A stretch of DNA of 64,000 bases from JAWWOL01 sp033851545 (lineage in GTDB: Bacteria; Actinomycetota; Actinomycetes; JAWWOL01): positions 62,001 to 126,000 of the forward strand of contig JAWWOO010000072.1 of the NCBI GenBank assembly GCA_033851545.1, given 5' to 3'. The first letter of the stretch is position 1; the number at the start of each line of letters is the position of its first letter. A model generated the notes under the pieces. The model did no database searches. It was not told the origin of the DNA and saw only the letters and a list, made by a program, of their open reading frames with translations. This document shows positions 8,815 to 17,871 of this stretch, one piece after another. Position numbers and translations under genes: made by a program.

Positions 8815-10185
8815 ATGGCCGGCACTTCCCGGTGGCAGGCGGTCGTCCTGAGCGCTTTCCTTGGCCTGACAGCGGTTTGCGTCGCCGCTGCGGTCCCGGC
8901 CACAGCCGGCGTGGCACCCCTTGCCCTCACCACGGGCCGGACTCTCTCCGGTGTTGTCGGCAGTGGTGGCCAGCCGGCCATCGATGCCTTCTCCGCCTGG
9001 CGCGGGCATCCGGTAGAGGTCGTGACGGCCTACACCGGCACCTCGACGTGGGACTCGATCACCGGTATCACCAAGCAGGGCCTGACGAAGTACTGGGACA
9101 ACTCCAACGCGCACATGGTCTGGTCGGTGCCGCTGCTGCCGCTCCACGAGAGCGCCTCCCTGCAGATCGCGGCCACCGGCGCGTACAACAGCAAGTACGC
9201 CTCTGTCGCCCAGCAGCTGGTTGCCGGTGGTGACGGCGCGGCGACGATCCGGCTGGCGTGGGAGATGACGGGTGACTGGTACACCTGGTCGGGGGTCAAG
9301 GATCCGGTCGCCTTCGCCGGCGCCTGGCGGCAGGCCGTCACCGCCATGCGGTCGGTCTCCGGCGCGCATTTCACCTTCGACTTCAACATCGCGATGGGGT
9401 CGGCCAACCCGGTGCCGATGTATCCCGGCGATGCCTACGTCGACCTGATCGGCGCGGACCACTACGACAACTCGTGGTCCTGGAGCTATCCCTCGAGCGA
9501 CCATGTCCGGGCCTGGAACGGCTTCCTCACCGAGAGCTATGGGCTCAACTGGTTGGCTGGTTTTGCTGCCCAGCACGGAAAGCGGCTCAGCTTCCCCGAG
9601 TGGGGTGTGCAGTGGACCTGTGATGGTCACGGCGGAGGTGACGACCCGTACTTCATCCAGCAGTTCCACAACTGGATCGCGTCGCATGATGTCGCGTACG
9701 AGTCCTACTTCAACACCGACTACGACGCGTGCACGAAGTCCGCGCTGCTGGACGGGCATTTCCCACAGGCCGCGGCGCTGTACCAGAGGTTGTCGGCGGC
9801 GCCGGTCGTGGCGACCCCGCCGCCCACGACGCCGCCGCCGGCACCGGCAGGCGCCCTCGACCTGACCCGGATCCGGCTGAGCACGTCTGCCACCAGGTCC
9901 GGCAGCGTGATGCTGTTCGGGGCCACCGTGACGGGGGCCGCCTACATCTGGCTGGTCGATGCCGCTGGGACAACGCAGGTCCGCTTCTACCTCGACCGGG
10001 CGACGACGTCTACGCCGACGCAGACCGACAGGACGTTGCCTTGGGACCTCAAGGGTGGCACCACCGACGCCGCAAATCCCCTGCCAGCAGGCACTCTCAG
10101 CGTCGGCAGCCATCAGCTGACCGTGCTGGCGACGACGTCGAGTGGTGTCGTGCAGTCGGCCACCGTCTCGTTCACGGTCAAGTAG
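8815..10185 (+). CDS. Secreted GH26-like glycoside hydrolase (paralogue B)
   Basis: 456 residues; ATG at 8815 after GAGGGG. Signal peptide of about 30 residues (cleavage near ATAGVA). The catalytic module (about 35-330) matches paralogue A closely: acid/base candidate E150 in 'RLAWEMTGDW' and nucleophile candidate E262 in 'FPEWGV'. A short 'TPPPTTPPPAPAG' linker leads to an Ig-like C-terminal domain similar to that of A. Gene order and similarity suggest a tandem duplication of A and B. Likely acts outside the cell on the polysaccharide made by the adjacent cluster or on a plant/fungal glycan. The 3' end overlaps the convergent DHFR-like gene by 8 bases. Confidence 0.85.
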   Translation: MAGTSRWQAVVLSAFLGLTAVCVAAAVPATAGVAPLALTTGRTLSGVVGSGGQPAIDAFSAWRGHPVEVVTAYTGTSTWDSITGITKQGLTKYWDNSNAHMVWSVPLLPLHESASLQIAATGAYNSKYASVAQQLVAGGDGAATIRLAWEMTGDWYTWSGVKDPVAFAGAWRQAVTAMRSVSGAHFTFDFNIAMGSANPVPMYPGDAYVDLIGADHYDNSWSWSYPSSDHVRAWNGFLTESYGLNWLAGFAAQHGKRLSFPEWGVQWTCDGHGGGDDPYFIQQFHNWIASHDVAYESYFNTDYDACTKSALLDGHFPQAAALYQRLSAAPVVATPPPTTPPPAPAGALDLTRIRLSTSATRSGSVMLFGATVTGAAYIWLVDAAGTTQVRFYLDRATTSTPTQTDRTLPWDLKGGTTDAANPLPAGTLSVGSHQLTVLATTSSGVVQSATVSFTVK

Positions 10186-10819
10186 CCGTACGGGTCATCC
10201 GTACGTGGGCAACCCGGGCCGAGCTCACCAGCTCGACGGCCTCGTAGCCGGGGAGCGGTTCGACGAAGAGCCGTTCGCCGCTGCCGAGGAGCACCGGCAC
10301 GATGGCGAGGTGCAGCTCGTCCACCAGACCCTCCCGGAGATAGTCCCGTACGGTCGCGGCACCGCCGCCGAGCCGTACGTCCTGCCCGTCGGCGGCTTGG
10401 AATGCCTGCTGCAGAGCCGATCTGATCCCGTCGGTCACGAAGTGGAAGGTGGTCCCGCCCTCCATCGCAAAGCTGTCGCGGGCGAAGTGGCTGAGCACGA
10501 AGACGTCGTGGTGGAAGGGTGGGTTGTCGCCCCACCAGCCCTGCCACCGCTCATCCGGCCACGGGCCGCGGATGGGCCCGAACATGTTGCGACCCATGAT
10601 GGTCGCGCCGATGCCCTCGGCGCCGCGGGCGATGAACTCGTCGTCGATGCCGGTCTCACCACCGTCGCTGCCGAGCATCCGGTGCCCGGACGGGGTCTTG
10701 AACACCCACTCGTGCAGCTCGGTCCCCCGTACCCCGAGCGGGTCGTCCAGGCTCTGCTCGGGGCCGGCGACAAAGCCGTCCAGTGACATGGAGAGGTTGT
10801 GGACGCGCAGCTTGGCCAT
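10178..10819 (-). CDS. Dihydrofolate-reductase-family protein (RibD C-terminal-like)
   Basis: 213 residues, from ATG at 10819 preceded by AGGAG. It opens 'KLRVHNLSMSLDGFVAGP', the typical first strand and loop of the RibD-C/DHFR-like fold. It carries 'GRNMFGP' and 'RLGGGAATVRDYL', corresponding to the NADPH-binding glycine region, and ends with a 'DELHLAIVPVLLGSGERLF' segment. Such stand-alone actinobacterial proteins are NADPH-dependent reductases of unknown substrate; a true folate or riboflavin role is not implied. Convergent with GH26 paralogue B and divergent from the alcohol dehydrogenase gene. Confidence 0.85.
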   Translation of the reverse strand: MAKLRVHNLSMSLDGFVAGPEQSLDDPLGVRGTELHEWVFKTPSGHRMLGSDGGETGIDDEFIARGAEGIGATIMGRNMFGPIRGPWPDERWQGWWGDNPPFHHDVFVLSHFARDSFAMEGGTTFHFVTDGIRSALQQAFQAADGQDVRLGGGAATVRDYLREGLVDELHLAIVPVLLGSGERLFVEPLPGYEAVELVSSARVAHVRMTRTAT

Positions 10820-10963
10820 GGCGCTACTCCTGGACTCGGGCGGGTGTCGAGCGTAGGACCGTCCGCGGCGGCGGAACTCATCGGCCGCCGTGGCCCCGTG
10901 CTGAGTGCCCCGCTCGCTCGTGGGCAGGACCCCTGTCATGACGGAGGAACGGAGGGTCGGCTC

Positions 10964-11962
10964 ATGCAGAGCTGGATCGTGAGCCACACCGCGCCGATCG
11001 ACGAGCACCCGCTCTCCCGCGTGGAGCGCGACGAGCCGGATCCGGGGCCGGGCCAGCTGCGGGTGCGGGTCAGCTGCTGTGGCGTGTGTCGTACGGACCT
11101 GCACCTGGCTGAGGGTGACCTGCGGCCGAAGCATCCCGGCGTCACCCCTGGGCACGAAGTCGTCGGCACGGTCGACGCGCTGGGGCCGGGCACGCACCGC
11201 TTCGCCATCGGGGACCGGGTGGGGGTGCCGTGGCTGGCCGGCACCGACCAGTCGTGCCGGTTCTGCCGGCGCGGCGCCGAGAATCTCTGCCTCGCCCCGA
11301 CGTTCACCGGCTGGGATGTCGACGGGGGTTACGCCGACGCCTGCCTCGTCGATGAGGCCTACGCGTACACGCTGCCGGCCGGGCTCGACGACGAGCACGC
11401 CGCGCCGCTGCTGTGCGCGGGGATCATCGGCTACCGGGCGCTGGTCTGCGCCGGCGTGCCCCCCGGCGGGCGGCTCGGCATCTACGGCTTCGGCGGCAGT
11501 GCCCACCTGACCGCGCAGGTCGCGCTGCACCTGGGCCTGCGGGTCCACGTGTTGACCCGTGGTGAGCACAACCAGCAGCTGGCCCGCGACCTCGGCGCCG
11601 ACTCGGTCGGCGGCGCCACAGATGCGGCACCCGAACCGCTCGACGGCGCGATCCTCTTCGCGCCGGCCGGCGAGCTGGTGCCCGTAGCGCTGCGCGCCCT
11701 CGACCGGGGCGGCACGTTGGCCGTCGCCGGCATCTGGCTCTCGGACATCCCGTCGCTGAACTACGCCGACGACCTGTTCGAGGAGCGGCGGCTGCGCAGC
11801 GTCACGGCCAACACCCGCAGCGACGGGGAGGAGTTCCTCGGCCTCGCCGAGCGGTTCGCCATCCGGCCCACCACCGTCGGCTATCCCATGGCCAGTGCGC
11901 CGGAGGCCCTTGCCGACCTCGCGCACGGGCGCTTCAGCGGCGCCGCCGTCCTGCACAACTGA
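10964..11962 (+). CDS. Zinc-dependent alcohol dehydrogenase
   Basis: 332 residues; ATG at 10964 with GGAG upstream. A medium-chain dehydrogenase with catalytic zinc ligands in 'CCGVCRTDLH' and 'GHEVVG', and a structural-zinc loop reduced to 'CRFCRRGAENLC'. The cofactor loop is 'GIYGFGGSAHLTAQ', with G-x-G-x-x-G spacing as in the AdhA-like branch that acts on primary alcohols. It sits alone between the DHFR-like gene and a glycosyltransferase, so its metabolic partner cannot be read from context. About 10-30 residues shorter than typical ADH, but both domains are complete. Confidence 0.85.
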   Translation: MQSWIVSHTAPIDEHPLSRVERDEPDPGPGQLRVRVSCCGVCRTDLHLAEGDLRPKHPGVTPGHEVVGTVDALGPGTHRFAIGDRVGVPWLAGTDQSCRFCRRGAENLCLAPTFTGWDVDGGYADACLVDEAYAYTLPAGLDDEHAAPLLCAGIIGYRALVCAGVPPGGRLGIYGFGGSAHLTAQVALHLGLRVHVLTRGEHNQQLARDLGADSVGGATDAAPEPLDGAILFAPAGELVPVALRALDRGGTLAVAGIWLSDIPSLNYADDLFEERRLRSVTANTRSDGEEFLGLAERFAIRPTTVGYPMASAPEALADLAHGRFSGAAVLHN

Positions 11963-12020
11963 CGCTTGGATCCGGTGGTGCCGGCTGCGCCCGTGATCAC
12001 CCGTACGACAGAATGAGCCG

Positions 12021-13151
12021 ATGAAGGTTCTGCACGTCAGCCAGCCGGTGACCGAGGGCGTCGCCAACTGGGTGGTCGACCTGGTCGGTGACCAGCTCGG
12101 CCGCGGCTACCAGACCGTCGTGGCCTGCCCCGGTGCCTCGCCGCTCTCCGAGCGGGTACGGGAGCTCGGGTCGGAGCAGCGCGACTGGAACGCCAGCCGG
12201 TCGCCGGGACCGAGCGTTCCGAGCGAGGTGCTGTCGCTGCGCAAGATCGTGGCCGAGGTGCGGCCCGACCTGGTCCACCTGCACAGCAGCAAGGCCGGTC
12301 TGGCCGGTCGGCTGGCGATCCGCGGCTCGACGCCGACGGTCTTCCAGCCGCACGGCTGGTCGTTCCAGGCAACCAGCGGGGTGCTGCGTGCGACCACGGT
12401 GCGCTGGGAGTCGTTCGGCTCGCGCTGGGCCGACCGGATCCTCTGTGTCAGTGAGGGCGAGGCCGAGGACGCCGCCGGCATCGGCATACGGCGCGACCGG
12501 CTCGCCGTCGTCAGCAACGGGGTCGACCTCGAGCGCTGGCCGGCCGCCGGTGCCGGTGCCCGCGAGGCCGCCCGCGAGCGGCTGGGGCTGGATCCCGTCG
12601 TCCCCCTGGTCGTCAACGTCGGCCGGCTGAGCCGCCAGAAGGGCCAGGACCTGCTGCTGTCCGCCTGGCCGGCCGTACGGTCGGCCGTCCCCGGCGCCCG
12701 GCTCTACCTGATCGGCGACGGCCCCGACCGCGAGGCACTGGCCACCGCGATCGGCGGCGACTCCGACGTCGTCCTGCACGGCGCGAGCCGCGACGTGCCG
12801 GCCTGGCTGGCGGCTGCGGACGTCGTGGTCATGGGATCCCGCTGGGAAGGCATGTCACTCTTCGTCCTCGAGGCCGCAGCTGCCGGCAGGTCGCTGGTGG
12901 TGACCGATGTCGCTGGCATGCGTGACGTCGTCGGCGAGGGGCCCGATGCGGCCGGAGCGGTCGTGGCCCTCGAGCCGGCCGGCACGTTCGCCTCCCGCTT
13001 CGGTGCGGCCGTCGCCGCCCGGCTGACCGACGCGGAGCTGCGCGATCGCGAAGCCGCTGCCGCGCGCACCCGGGTCGAGGAGCGCTTCTCGATCAGCCGG
13101 GCGTTCGACGCGACAATCAGTCTTTACGGCCTCTGCCTCTCCGCCCGCTGA
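12021..13151 (+). CDS. GT4-family glycosyltransferase
   Basis: 376 residues; ATG at 12021 behind a weak GAATGAG. GT-B fold: N-terminal domain with 'VADLVHLHSSKAG'-like strand ('DLVHLHSSKAGLAGR'), middle 'VSNGVDLERW', and C-terminal nucleotide-sugar site with 'NVGRLSRQKGQDLLL' and an EX7E motif in 'EGMSLFVLE'. These are hallmarks of retaining GT4 enzymes that move a sugar from a nucleotide donor onto a lipid-linked glycan at the cytoplasmic membrane face. It faces the polysaccharide operon tail to tail (75-base gap) and very probably contributes a sugar to the same repeat unit. Confidence 0.85.
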   Translation: MKVLHVSQPVTEGVANWVVDLVGDQLGRGYQTVVACPGASPLSERVRELGSEQRDWNASRSPGPSVPSEVLSLRKIVAEVRPDLVHLHSSKAGLAGRLAIRGSTPTVFQPHGWSFQATSGVLRATTVRWESFGSRWADRILCVSEGEAEDAAGIGIRRDRLAVVSNGVDLERWPAAGAGAREAARERLGLDPVVPLVVNVGRLSRQKGQDLLLSAWPAVRSAVPGARLYLIGDGPDREALATAIGGDSDVVLHGASRDVPAWLAAADVVVMGSRWEGMSLFVLEAAAAGRSLVVTDVAGMRDVVGEGPDAAGAVVALEPAGTFASRFGAAVAARLTDAELRDREAAAARTRVEERFSISRAFDATISLYGLCLSAR

Positions 13152-13226
13152 CCGCCACTGGCGAGAGCATTGGCGTGTCGGGCGGCGAGTCGCGCAATCT
13201 GCCGAGCGCCGCGGGGGGCGGGAGGT

Positions 13227-16200
13227 TCAGCGGAGGGCGTGCCCGGCCAGGTCGGCCCAGCGGGGGTCGCTCTCCATGCCGACCTGGGCTGATCCCACCC
13301 GGGAAGGTGCTGCGGACATCAGTGCGGCAAGAGCGGCTGCGTCGCCGGCGGGATAGAACGTCACCTCGGGCCGGCCCGCCGCCTGCTCGACCAGCGCGGG
13401 GAGGTCGGCGGAGATGACCGGGCAGCTGGCGGCGACCGCCCGCTCGAGAACGCCTGACTGGGCGGCAAAGAAGCGGTAGGGGACCACGGAGGCGCGGCAA
13501 GTCGCGAGGATCCCGGCAAACCCACCCGCGTCGACGAACTCCGACCAGAAGGTCACCGGAGCATCGAGCTCGGCGACCAGCGTCTGCAGCAGCGCGAAGT
13601 AGTCCGGCTCCACCGCAGCACCCGCGATCACCAGCTGCTGGCCCGACGCCTTGGCCGCCCGGATCGCTTCCTCGTAGTTCTTGCTGGGCCGCATCTCGCC
13701 GAGGCAGACGAAGACGTCCTCGGGCAACGGGGAGGCACCGATCGCGTCGGCGTGTCCCTCCTCGAACGCCCCAATCCCGGGCAGCTCGACCACGCGGACC
13801 TTGCGGGCGAACACCTTGGGTACGGCGGCGCCCTGCTCCTTGCCGTGCACGAGGACCCGGCGCGAGCGGAACAGCACCATAGCCTTGGCACCGGCCCGCA
13901 GTCTCGTTGCCACGCCGGCATTCTCGGTGTCGTGGTCCTTGACGTTGTGCACGACGGACACCGTCTGGATCCGAGGCGACGGGGGCACCGCCAGCGCCAT
14001 GATCGGCTCCTCGAGCACTACCAGCCGCAGCCCGGACAGGGCCGACAGCTCCCGGCGCACGTCGCGGCTCTCGCGCAGCGTACGGGCGATCTTGTCCTTG
14101 ATGGATGGAGCCGTCACGAACTCCGCGATCTCGACCACGCGCACACCGTCGCGCTTGGCCGGCAAATAGTCAGACGCACCCTTGCGGCTGATCAGCGCCG
14201 TGGGCGCGCCATTCGCGACGGCGATCGCGCTGGCCAGGTTGAACGCGTGCTCGATGTGACCGCCGCGCGGGGTCAGGCAGACCACCGCGGCACGGGTCTC
14301 CTCAGGGCCGACTGGCGCAGAACCCTTGGCAGGACGGGAGAACAGCAGCCGCCGGCGCATTGCGGTCAGGTAGACCTTCTCGTACGCGGCCACGGTCTGC
14401 CGGATGTCGAACCGCGAGCGGGCGAGCTCGAGGGACTTGGTGCAGAGCAGGGACCAGTCCTCGGACGAGCGGGAAAGCAGGTCCTGCAAGGCATCCGCGA
14501 GCCGTGCAGGGTCCTCCGGGGGTACGACGAGAACCGGGTCGACGACGAGCGACGGGCAGCCGCCGACGTCCGTGGTCACCACCGGACGACCGGCGGCGAT
14601 CGTCTCGAGGCCGGCCATCGGCATCGCCTCGCCGTAAGCGCTCGACAGCACCAGCGCGCGGGAGTCCCGCAGCAGACCGGGGATGTCGTCGGAGGGCCCG
14701 AGGATCTCGACCAGGTCGGAAACCCCAGCAGCAGCAAGGGAGCTGACCAGCTCGGGGTTGTCCAGCGAGACCCCCGAGCCGGCGCAGACCAGCCGGAACG
14801 GCACCCCCCGTGACCGCAAAAGAGCCGCAGCGCGGAACAGGTTGTGGTGGTCCTTCATCGGGTGCCAACGGGAAAGCGACAGCAGTACGGGACCCGGGTC
14901 GCCCGGCGCCGGGGCGTCTGCGATGTCAACGCCGTTGGGGATCGTGGTCACCTTGACCGACGGGTAGTGCATGCTCTGCGTCCAGTCGAGGCAGGTCTGG
15001 TCGCAGGCCACCACCGTGTCGAACCGGCGGGCCAGCGTGCCGACGACGTAGCCGAGGATGCGCGAGCGCAGCGGATCGTCGCGAGTCATGCCGGTCGTGT
15101 GCACGGTCGAGACCCGGACCCGGCGACCGCGCGGCAACAGGGCGCTGGTCAGGTCGGCGTGCAGCAGGTGCGAGTGAATGACGTCCGGCTGCACCCGGTC
15201 GACGACCCGCTTGAGATCACGGAGCAGAGCCGGCACGTTGTTGGACGACTTGTCGAACCCCAGGTAGTCGACGGAGTCGAAGACCTCCGCCAACCGCGAG
15301 CTGAGGTCGGACGGTCCGGCCAGCACCACGAGTCGTAACGTCTGCCCGGGTCGGCGGCGCGCGGCCATCGCCTCGATCAGCGTCTGCGCCCCGCCCGTGC
15401 TCACCGCATTGACCACGTGCAGGACGGTGTAGTCCGGCTGCTCGCCGGCCTCCACGTGTTCGGTGCGCGGTGCCGCGGCGACGGCCCGGCTGCGGGTCAG
15501 CGCATTCGCGTAGGCAACCGCGTAGGCCGTCGGGTCGTGCCGGCCGATGGCCATTTCCCTTGCCTGCAAGCCGATCCGGGCCCGCAGCTCGGCGTCACCG
15601 GCGAGCGTGCCGTAGGCAGCCCCGAGGCTCTCGGCGTTGCCGGCCTCGAAGCGCAGGCCGGTTACGCCGTCCTCGACCAGCTCGGCGGCACCGCCCTGAT
15701 CGGGCACGATCGCCGGCAACCCGAGCAGCTGCGCCTCGACGACGGTCCGGCCCATCGGTTCCTCCGGGTTGGCGACCAGGACCGCGTCCAGGCCGAGCAG
15801 CGCGGCTTCGGGATCGACCCGCCCCTCGAGCAGAATCTCGTACGGGCACGACGCCGCGACCTGCGACAGCCGGGCGACGTAGTCGTCGTCGCCGAAGGCT
15901 GCCGCCCCGCGGATTACCAGGCGCACCTTGGCGTCGGTGAACGACAGGGCGTGGATGGCCAGCAGGTGCTGCTTGGCCGGGTCGAGGCGGCCGATGATGC
16001 CGACGGTCAGCGGCCCGTTCGCACCGGAGCCGGGTGCGATGGGGGATGGGGGCGCGGCCACCGGCCGGAGCAGCACGGTCGGCTTGGGGCTGCTGACCTG
16101 TCCGGCGGTGAACTCACTCACGGCGATGACCGCGTCAGCCGTACGGGACACGGTGCGCAGCAAGGCTTTGCCCTTGGCGCCGGCCAGGGTGTCGTGCAGG

Positions 16201-16562
16201 TCGAGGGCCATCACCGTGTGGCGGAAGCGGGGCGTGGCCCGCAGCACCGGCAGCACCGGCAGCAGCGCGATGCTGAACAGCACCATGGCGTCGGCGGGCG
16301 GGATCAGCCGCCGGCCGCGGATCAGGGCGCTGAGGTCGCTGCGCCGGTCGTGCTCCTCGGGTGCATCGAGCAGAACCACGTCGCCCAGGCCGCGAGCGGT
16401 CCACTCGTCGGCCAGCTCCTGCCCCCAGGCGACCAGGGTGCACGTGACGCCGAGCGGGCGCAGCTCGGCAGCCAGGGTGAACAGGCTCTGCTCGGCCCCC
16501 CACAGATGCCGTGCCAGGTCGAGGAAGACGATCCGCCGTGGTGCACCGGACGTCAGGGTCAC
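13227..16562 (-). CDS. Triple glycosyltransferase: three GT-B/GT4-like units in one chain
   Basis: 1111 residues. GTG start at 16562 overlaps the copolymerase stop by four bases (GTGA), so translation is coupled. Unit 1 (about 1-360) has 'GIIGRLDPAKQH' and an EX7E-like 'EEPMGRTVVE'. Unit 2 (about 378-745) restarts with 'VLHVVNAVSTGGAQ', has 'TIPNGVD' and an acidic motif in 'YGEAMPMAGLE'. Unit 3 (about 757-1111) is more diverged: 'VVCLTPRGGHIEHA' and 'CLGEMRPSKNY' keep the fold, but the second Glu region reads 'FFAAQSGVLE'. Single GT4 enzymes are about 380 residues, so three are fused. Units 1 and 2 look catalytic; unit 3 may be diverged or regulatory. Last gene of the exopolysaccharide operon; cytoplasmic or peripheral membrane. 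Confidence 0.85.
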   Translation of the reverse strand: MTLTSGAPRRIVFLDLARHLWGAEQSLFTLAAELRPLGVTCTLVAWGQELADEWTARGLGDVVLLDAPEEHDRRSDLSALIRGRRLIPPADAMVLFSIALLPVLPVLRATPRFRHTVMALDLHDTLAGAKGKALLRTVSRTADAVIAVSEFTAGQVSSPKPTVLLRPVAAPPSPIAPGSGANGPLTVGIIGRLDPAKQHLLAIHALSFTDAKVRLVIRGAAAFGDDDYVARLSQVAASCPYEILLEGRVDPEAALLGLDAVLVANPEEPMGRTVVEAQLLGLPAIVPDQGGAAELVEDGVTGLRFEAGNAESLGAAYGTLAGDAELRARIGLQAREMAIGRHDPTAYAVAYANALTRSRAVAAAPRTEHVEAGEQPDYTVLHVVNAVSTGGAQTLIEAMAARRRPGQTLRLVVLAGPSDLSSRLAEVFDSVDYLGFDKSSNNVPALLRDLKRVVDRVQPDVIHSHLLHADLTSALLPRGRRVRVSTVHTTGMTRDDPLRSRILGYVVGTLARRFDTVVACDQTCLDWTQSMHYPSVKVTTIPNGVDIADAPAPGDPGPVLLSLSRWHPMKDHHNLFRAAALLRSRGVPFRLVCAGSGVSLDNPELVSSLAAAGVSDLVEILGPSDDIPGLLRDSRALVLSSAYGEAMPMAGLETIAAGRPVVTTDVGGCPSLVVDPVLVVPPEDPARLADALQDLLSRSSEDWSLLCTKSLELARSRFDIRQTVAAYEKVYLTAMRRRLLFSRPAKGSAPVGPEETRAAVVCLTPRGGHIEHAFNLASAIAVANGAPTALISRKGASDYLPAKRDGVRVVEIAEFVTAPSIKDKIARTLRESRDVRRELSALSGLRLVVLEEPIMALAVPPSPRIQTVSVVHNVKDHDTENAGVATRLRAGAKAMVLFRSRRVLVHGKEQGAAVPKVFARKVRVVELPGIGAFEEGHADAIGASPLPEDVFVCLGEMRPSKNYEEAIRAAKASGQQLVIAGAAVEPDYFALLQTLVAELDAPVTFWSEFVDAGGFAGILATCRASVVPYRFFAAQSGVLERAVAASCPVISADLPALVEQAAGRPEVTFYPAGDAAALAALMSAAPSRVGSAQVGMESDPRWADLAGHALR

Positions 16563-17860
16563 ACTGGGCTCCGCGTGGGCACGGGTCGCAGGTTGTAGTC
16601 CTTCTTCGGGCCGACGACCAGCCCGATGACCTCGGTGCCGAGCTTGGTGATCTGGTCGATCAGCCTGGCCAGCCGGTCCGCGTCCTTGCGGCGCAGCGTG
16701 CCGGAGGTGACGACGACCGCCGCGTCGACGGCCGAGAGCACCGCGTTGGCCTCGGCCGCACCGTCCGGCGACGGGCAGTCGACGATCAGGATCACGTTGG
16801 CGTTGCGAGCCTCGCCGACGATCGCGGCGATCGACCCGGCCACCAGTCGCACCGGGCCGGTGCCCTGCATGCCGAGGTGCTCGAGCACCTTGGGCAGCGC
16901 CATCCCGCGCAGCACCACGAGGTTGGGCACGCTGGTGGTCTCGGTCGGCAGCCAGGACATCCCGGTGAACGGGGCGGTCGGCGAGGCGTCGATCGAGGCC
17001 AGCGCCCCCTCGAGCCGCGGCGTGCGCAGGTCGGCGTCCACGAGGAGTACGCGGTGGCCGGCGATGGCCAGACCGCGCGCGAGCTGCGCGGCCACGACGC
17101 TGCGGGTGCTGCCGGTCTTGGGGGAGACCACGGCAAAGCTGGACGCGCGGCGGCTCAGCACGTCAGCGCGTACATCGGCTGCCAGCAGGATGAACTCGTC
17201 CTCGCGGCCGGCCCCGGGCTCACTCGCCTCGGGCAGGGTGATCAGCGTCTTGACGCCCTGGTTGCGCTCGAGCCGGCCGGTCAGGTCGCGGTACTGCCGC
17301 CAGCGGGCCAGGCCGAGCGCGAGGAAAATGCCCAGCGCCAGACCGCAGACGAGGCCCTCGGCCGCCGCGAGAACTGCCTTCTTGTTGGCCGAGTCCTGCA
17401 CGGGAAGCACCGGCGGCTGGATCTCTGTGACGACGACCTGCAGGACGTCGTCGGTCACGTACTTCCGGATGTTCTTGTAGAGGCTGTCCAGCGCGGGGAC
17501 CACCAGGTCAGGGTTGACCGCGGAGAGCGTGACGGCGAGGACACCGCCGTTCGGGTAGACCAGGTCGGCGGTCACGTTGAACGTGCCGCCGTAGGCCTTG
17601 GTGTCGGCCAGGATCGCGGTCTTCAGCGCCTGGGAGGTCAGCCGGCTCTGGATCGTCGGCACTGCCTGCGTCACGGCGCCGGTGTTGACCTGGCCGTTGG
17701 CCGTCGCCGGCGGAGGCTGCACGTTGAGCAGCACCGACGAGTGGTACGGGCGCTGGGCCTTGACCTGCAGGCCGACGAACCCGATGGCGCAGACGACGAC
17801 GACGGCCAGGATGAGCGCCCATGACCGCCGGATGACGCTCCACAACTGCTCGGGAAGCAC
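16559..17860 (-). CDS. Wzz/Wzc-like polysaccharide copolymerase with degenerate kinase domain
   Basis: 433 residues. The GTG at 17860 is chosen because AGGAG precedes it and the upstream gene ends 12 bases earlier. N-terminal Wzz-type module: membrane helix (about 14-35), periplasmic-side region, second helix near residues 180-205. C-terminal CpsD/BY-kinase-like P-loop domain (about 245-433): the Walker A position reads 'SPKTGSTRS' where active kinases have 'GxGKST', so the essential Lys is Arg. Walker A' ('LLVDADLRTP') and B-like ('ILIVDCP') are kept, and the C-terminus has one Tyr rather than a tyrosine cluster. It probably sets chain length with the polymerase-like protein encoded just upstream, perhaps without kinase activity. 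Confidence 0.85.
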   Translation of the reverse strand: MLPEQLWSVIRRSWALILAVVVVCAIGFVGLQVKAQRPYHSSVLLNVQPPPATANGQVNTGAVTQAVPTIQSRLTSQALKTAILADTKAYGGTFNVTADLVYPNGGVLAVTLSAVNPDLVVPALDSLYKNIRKYVTDDVLQVVVTEIQPPVLPVQDSANKKAVLAAAEGLVCGLALGIFLALGLARWRQYRDLTGRLERNQGVKTLITLPEASEPGAGREDEFILLAADVRADVLSRRASSFAVVSPKTGSTRSVVAAQLARGLAIAGHRVLLVDADLRTPRLEGALASIDASPTAPFTGMSWLPTETTSVPNLVVLRGMALPKVLEHLGMQGTGPVRLVAGSIAAIVGEARNANVILIVDCPSPDGAAEANAVLSAVDAAVVVTSGTLRRKDADRLARLIDQITKLGTEVIGLVVGPKKDYNLRPVPTRSPV

Positions 17861-17871
17861 GGGACCAACTC

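Noticed and set aside
16511..17824. Long plus-strand frame opposite the copolymerase gene
   Set aside because: It mirrors a gene with clear Wzz and P-loop motifs and has no ribosome site of its own.
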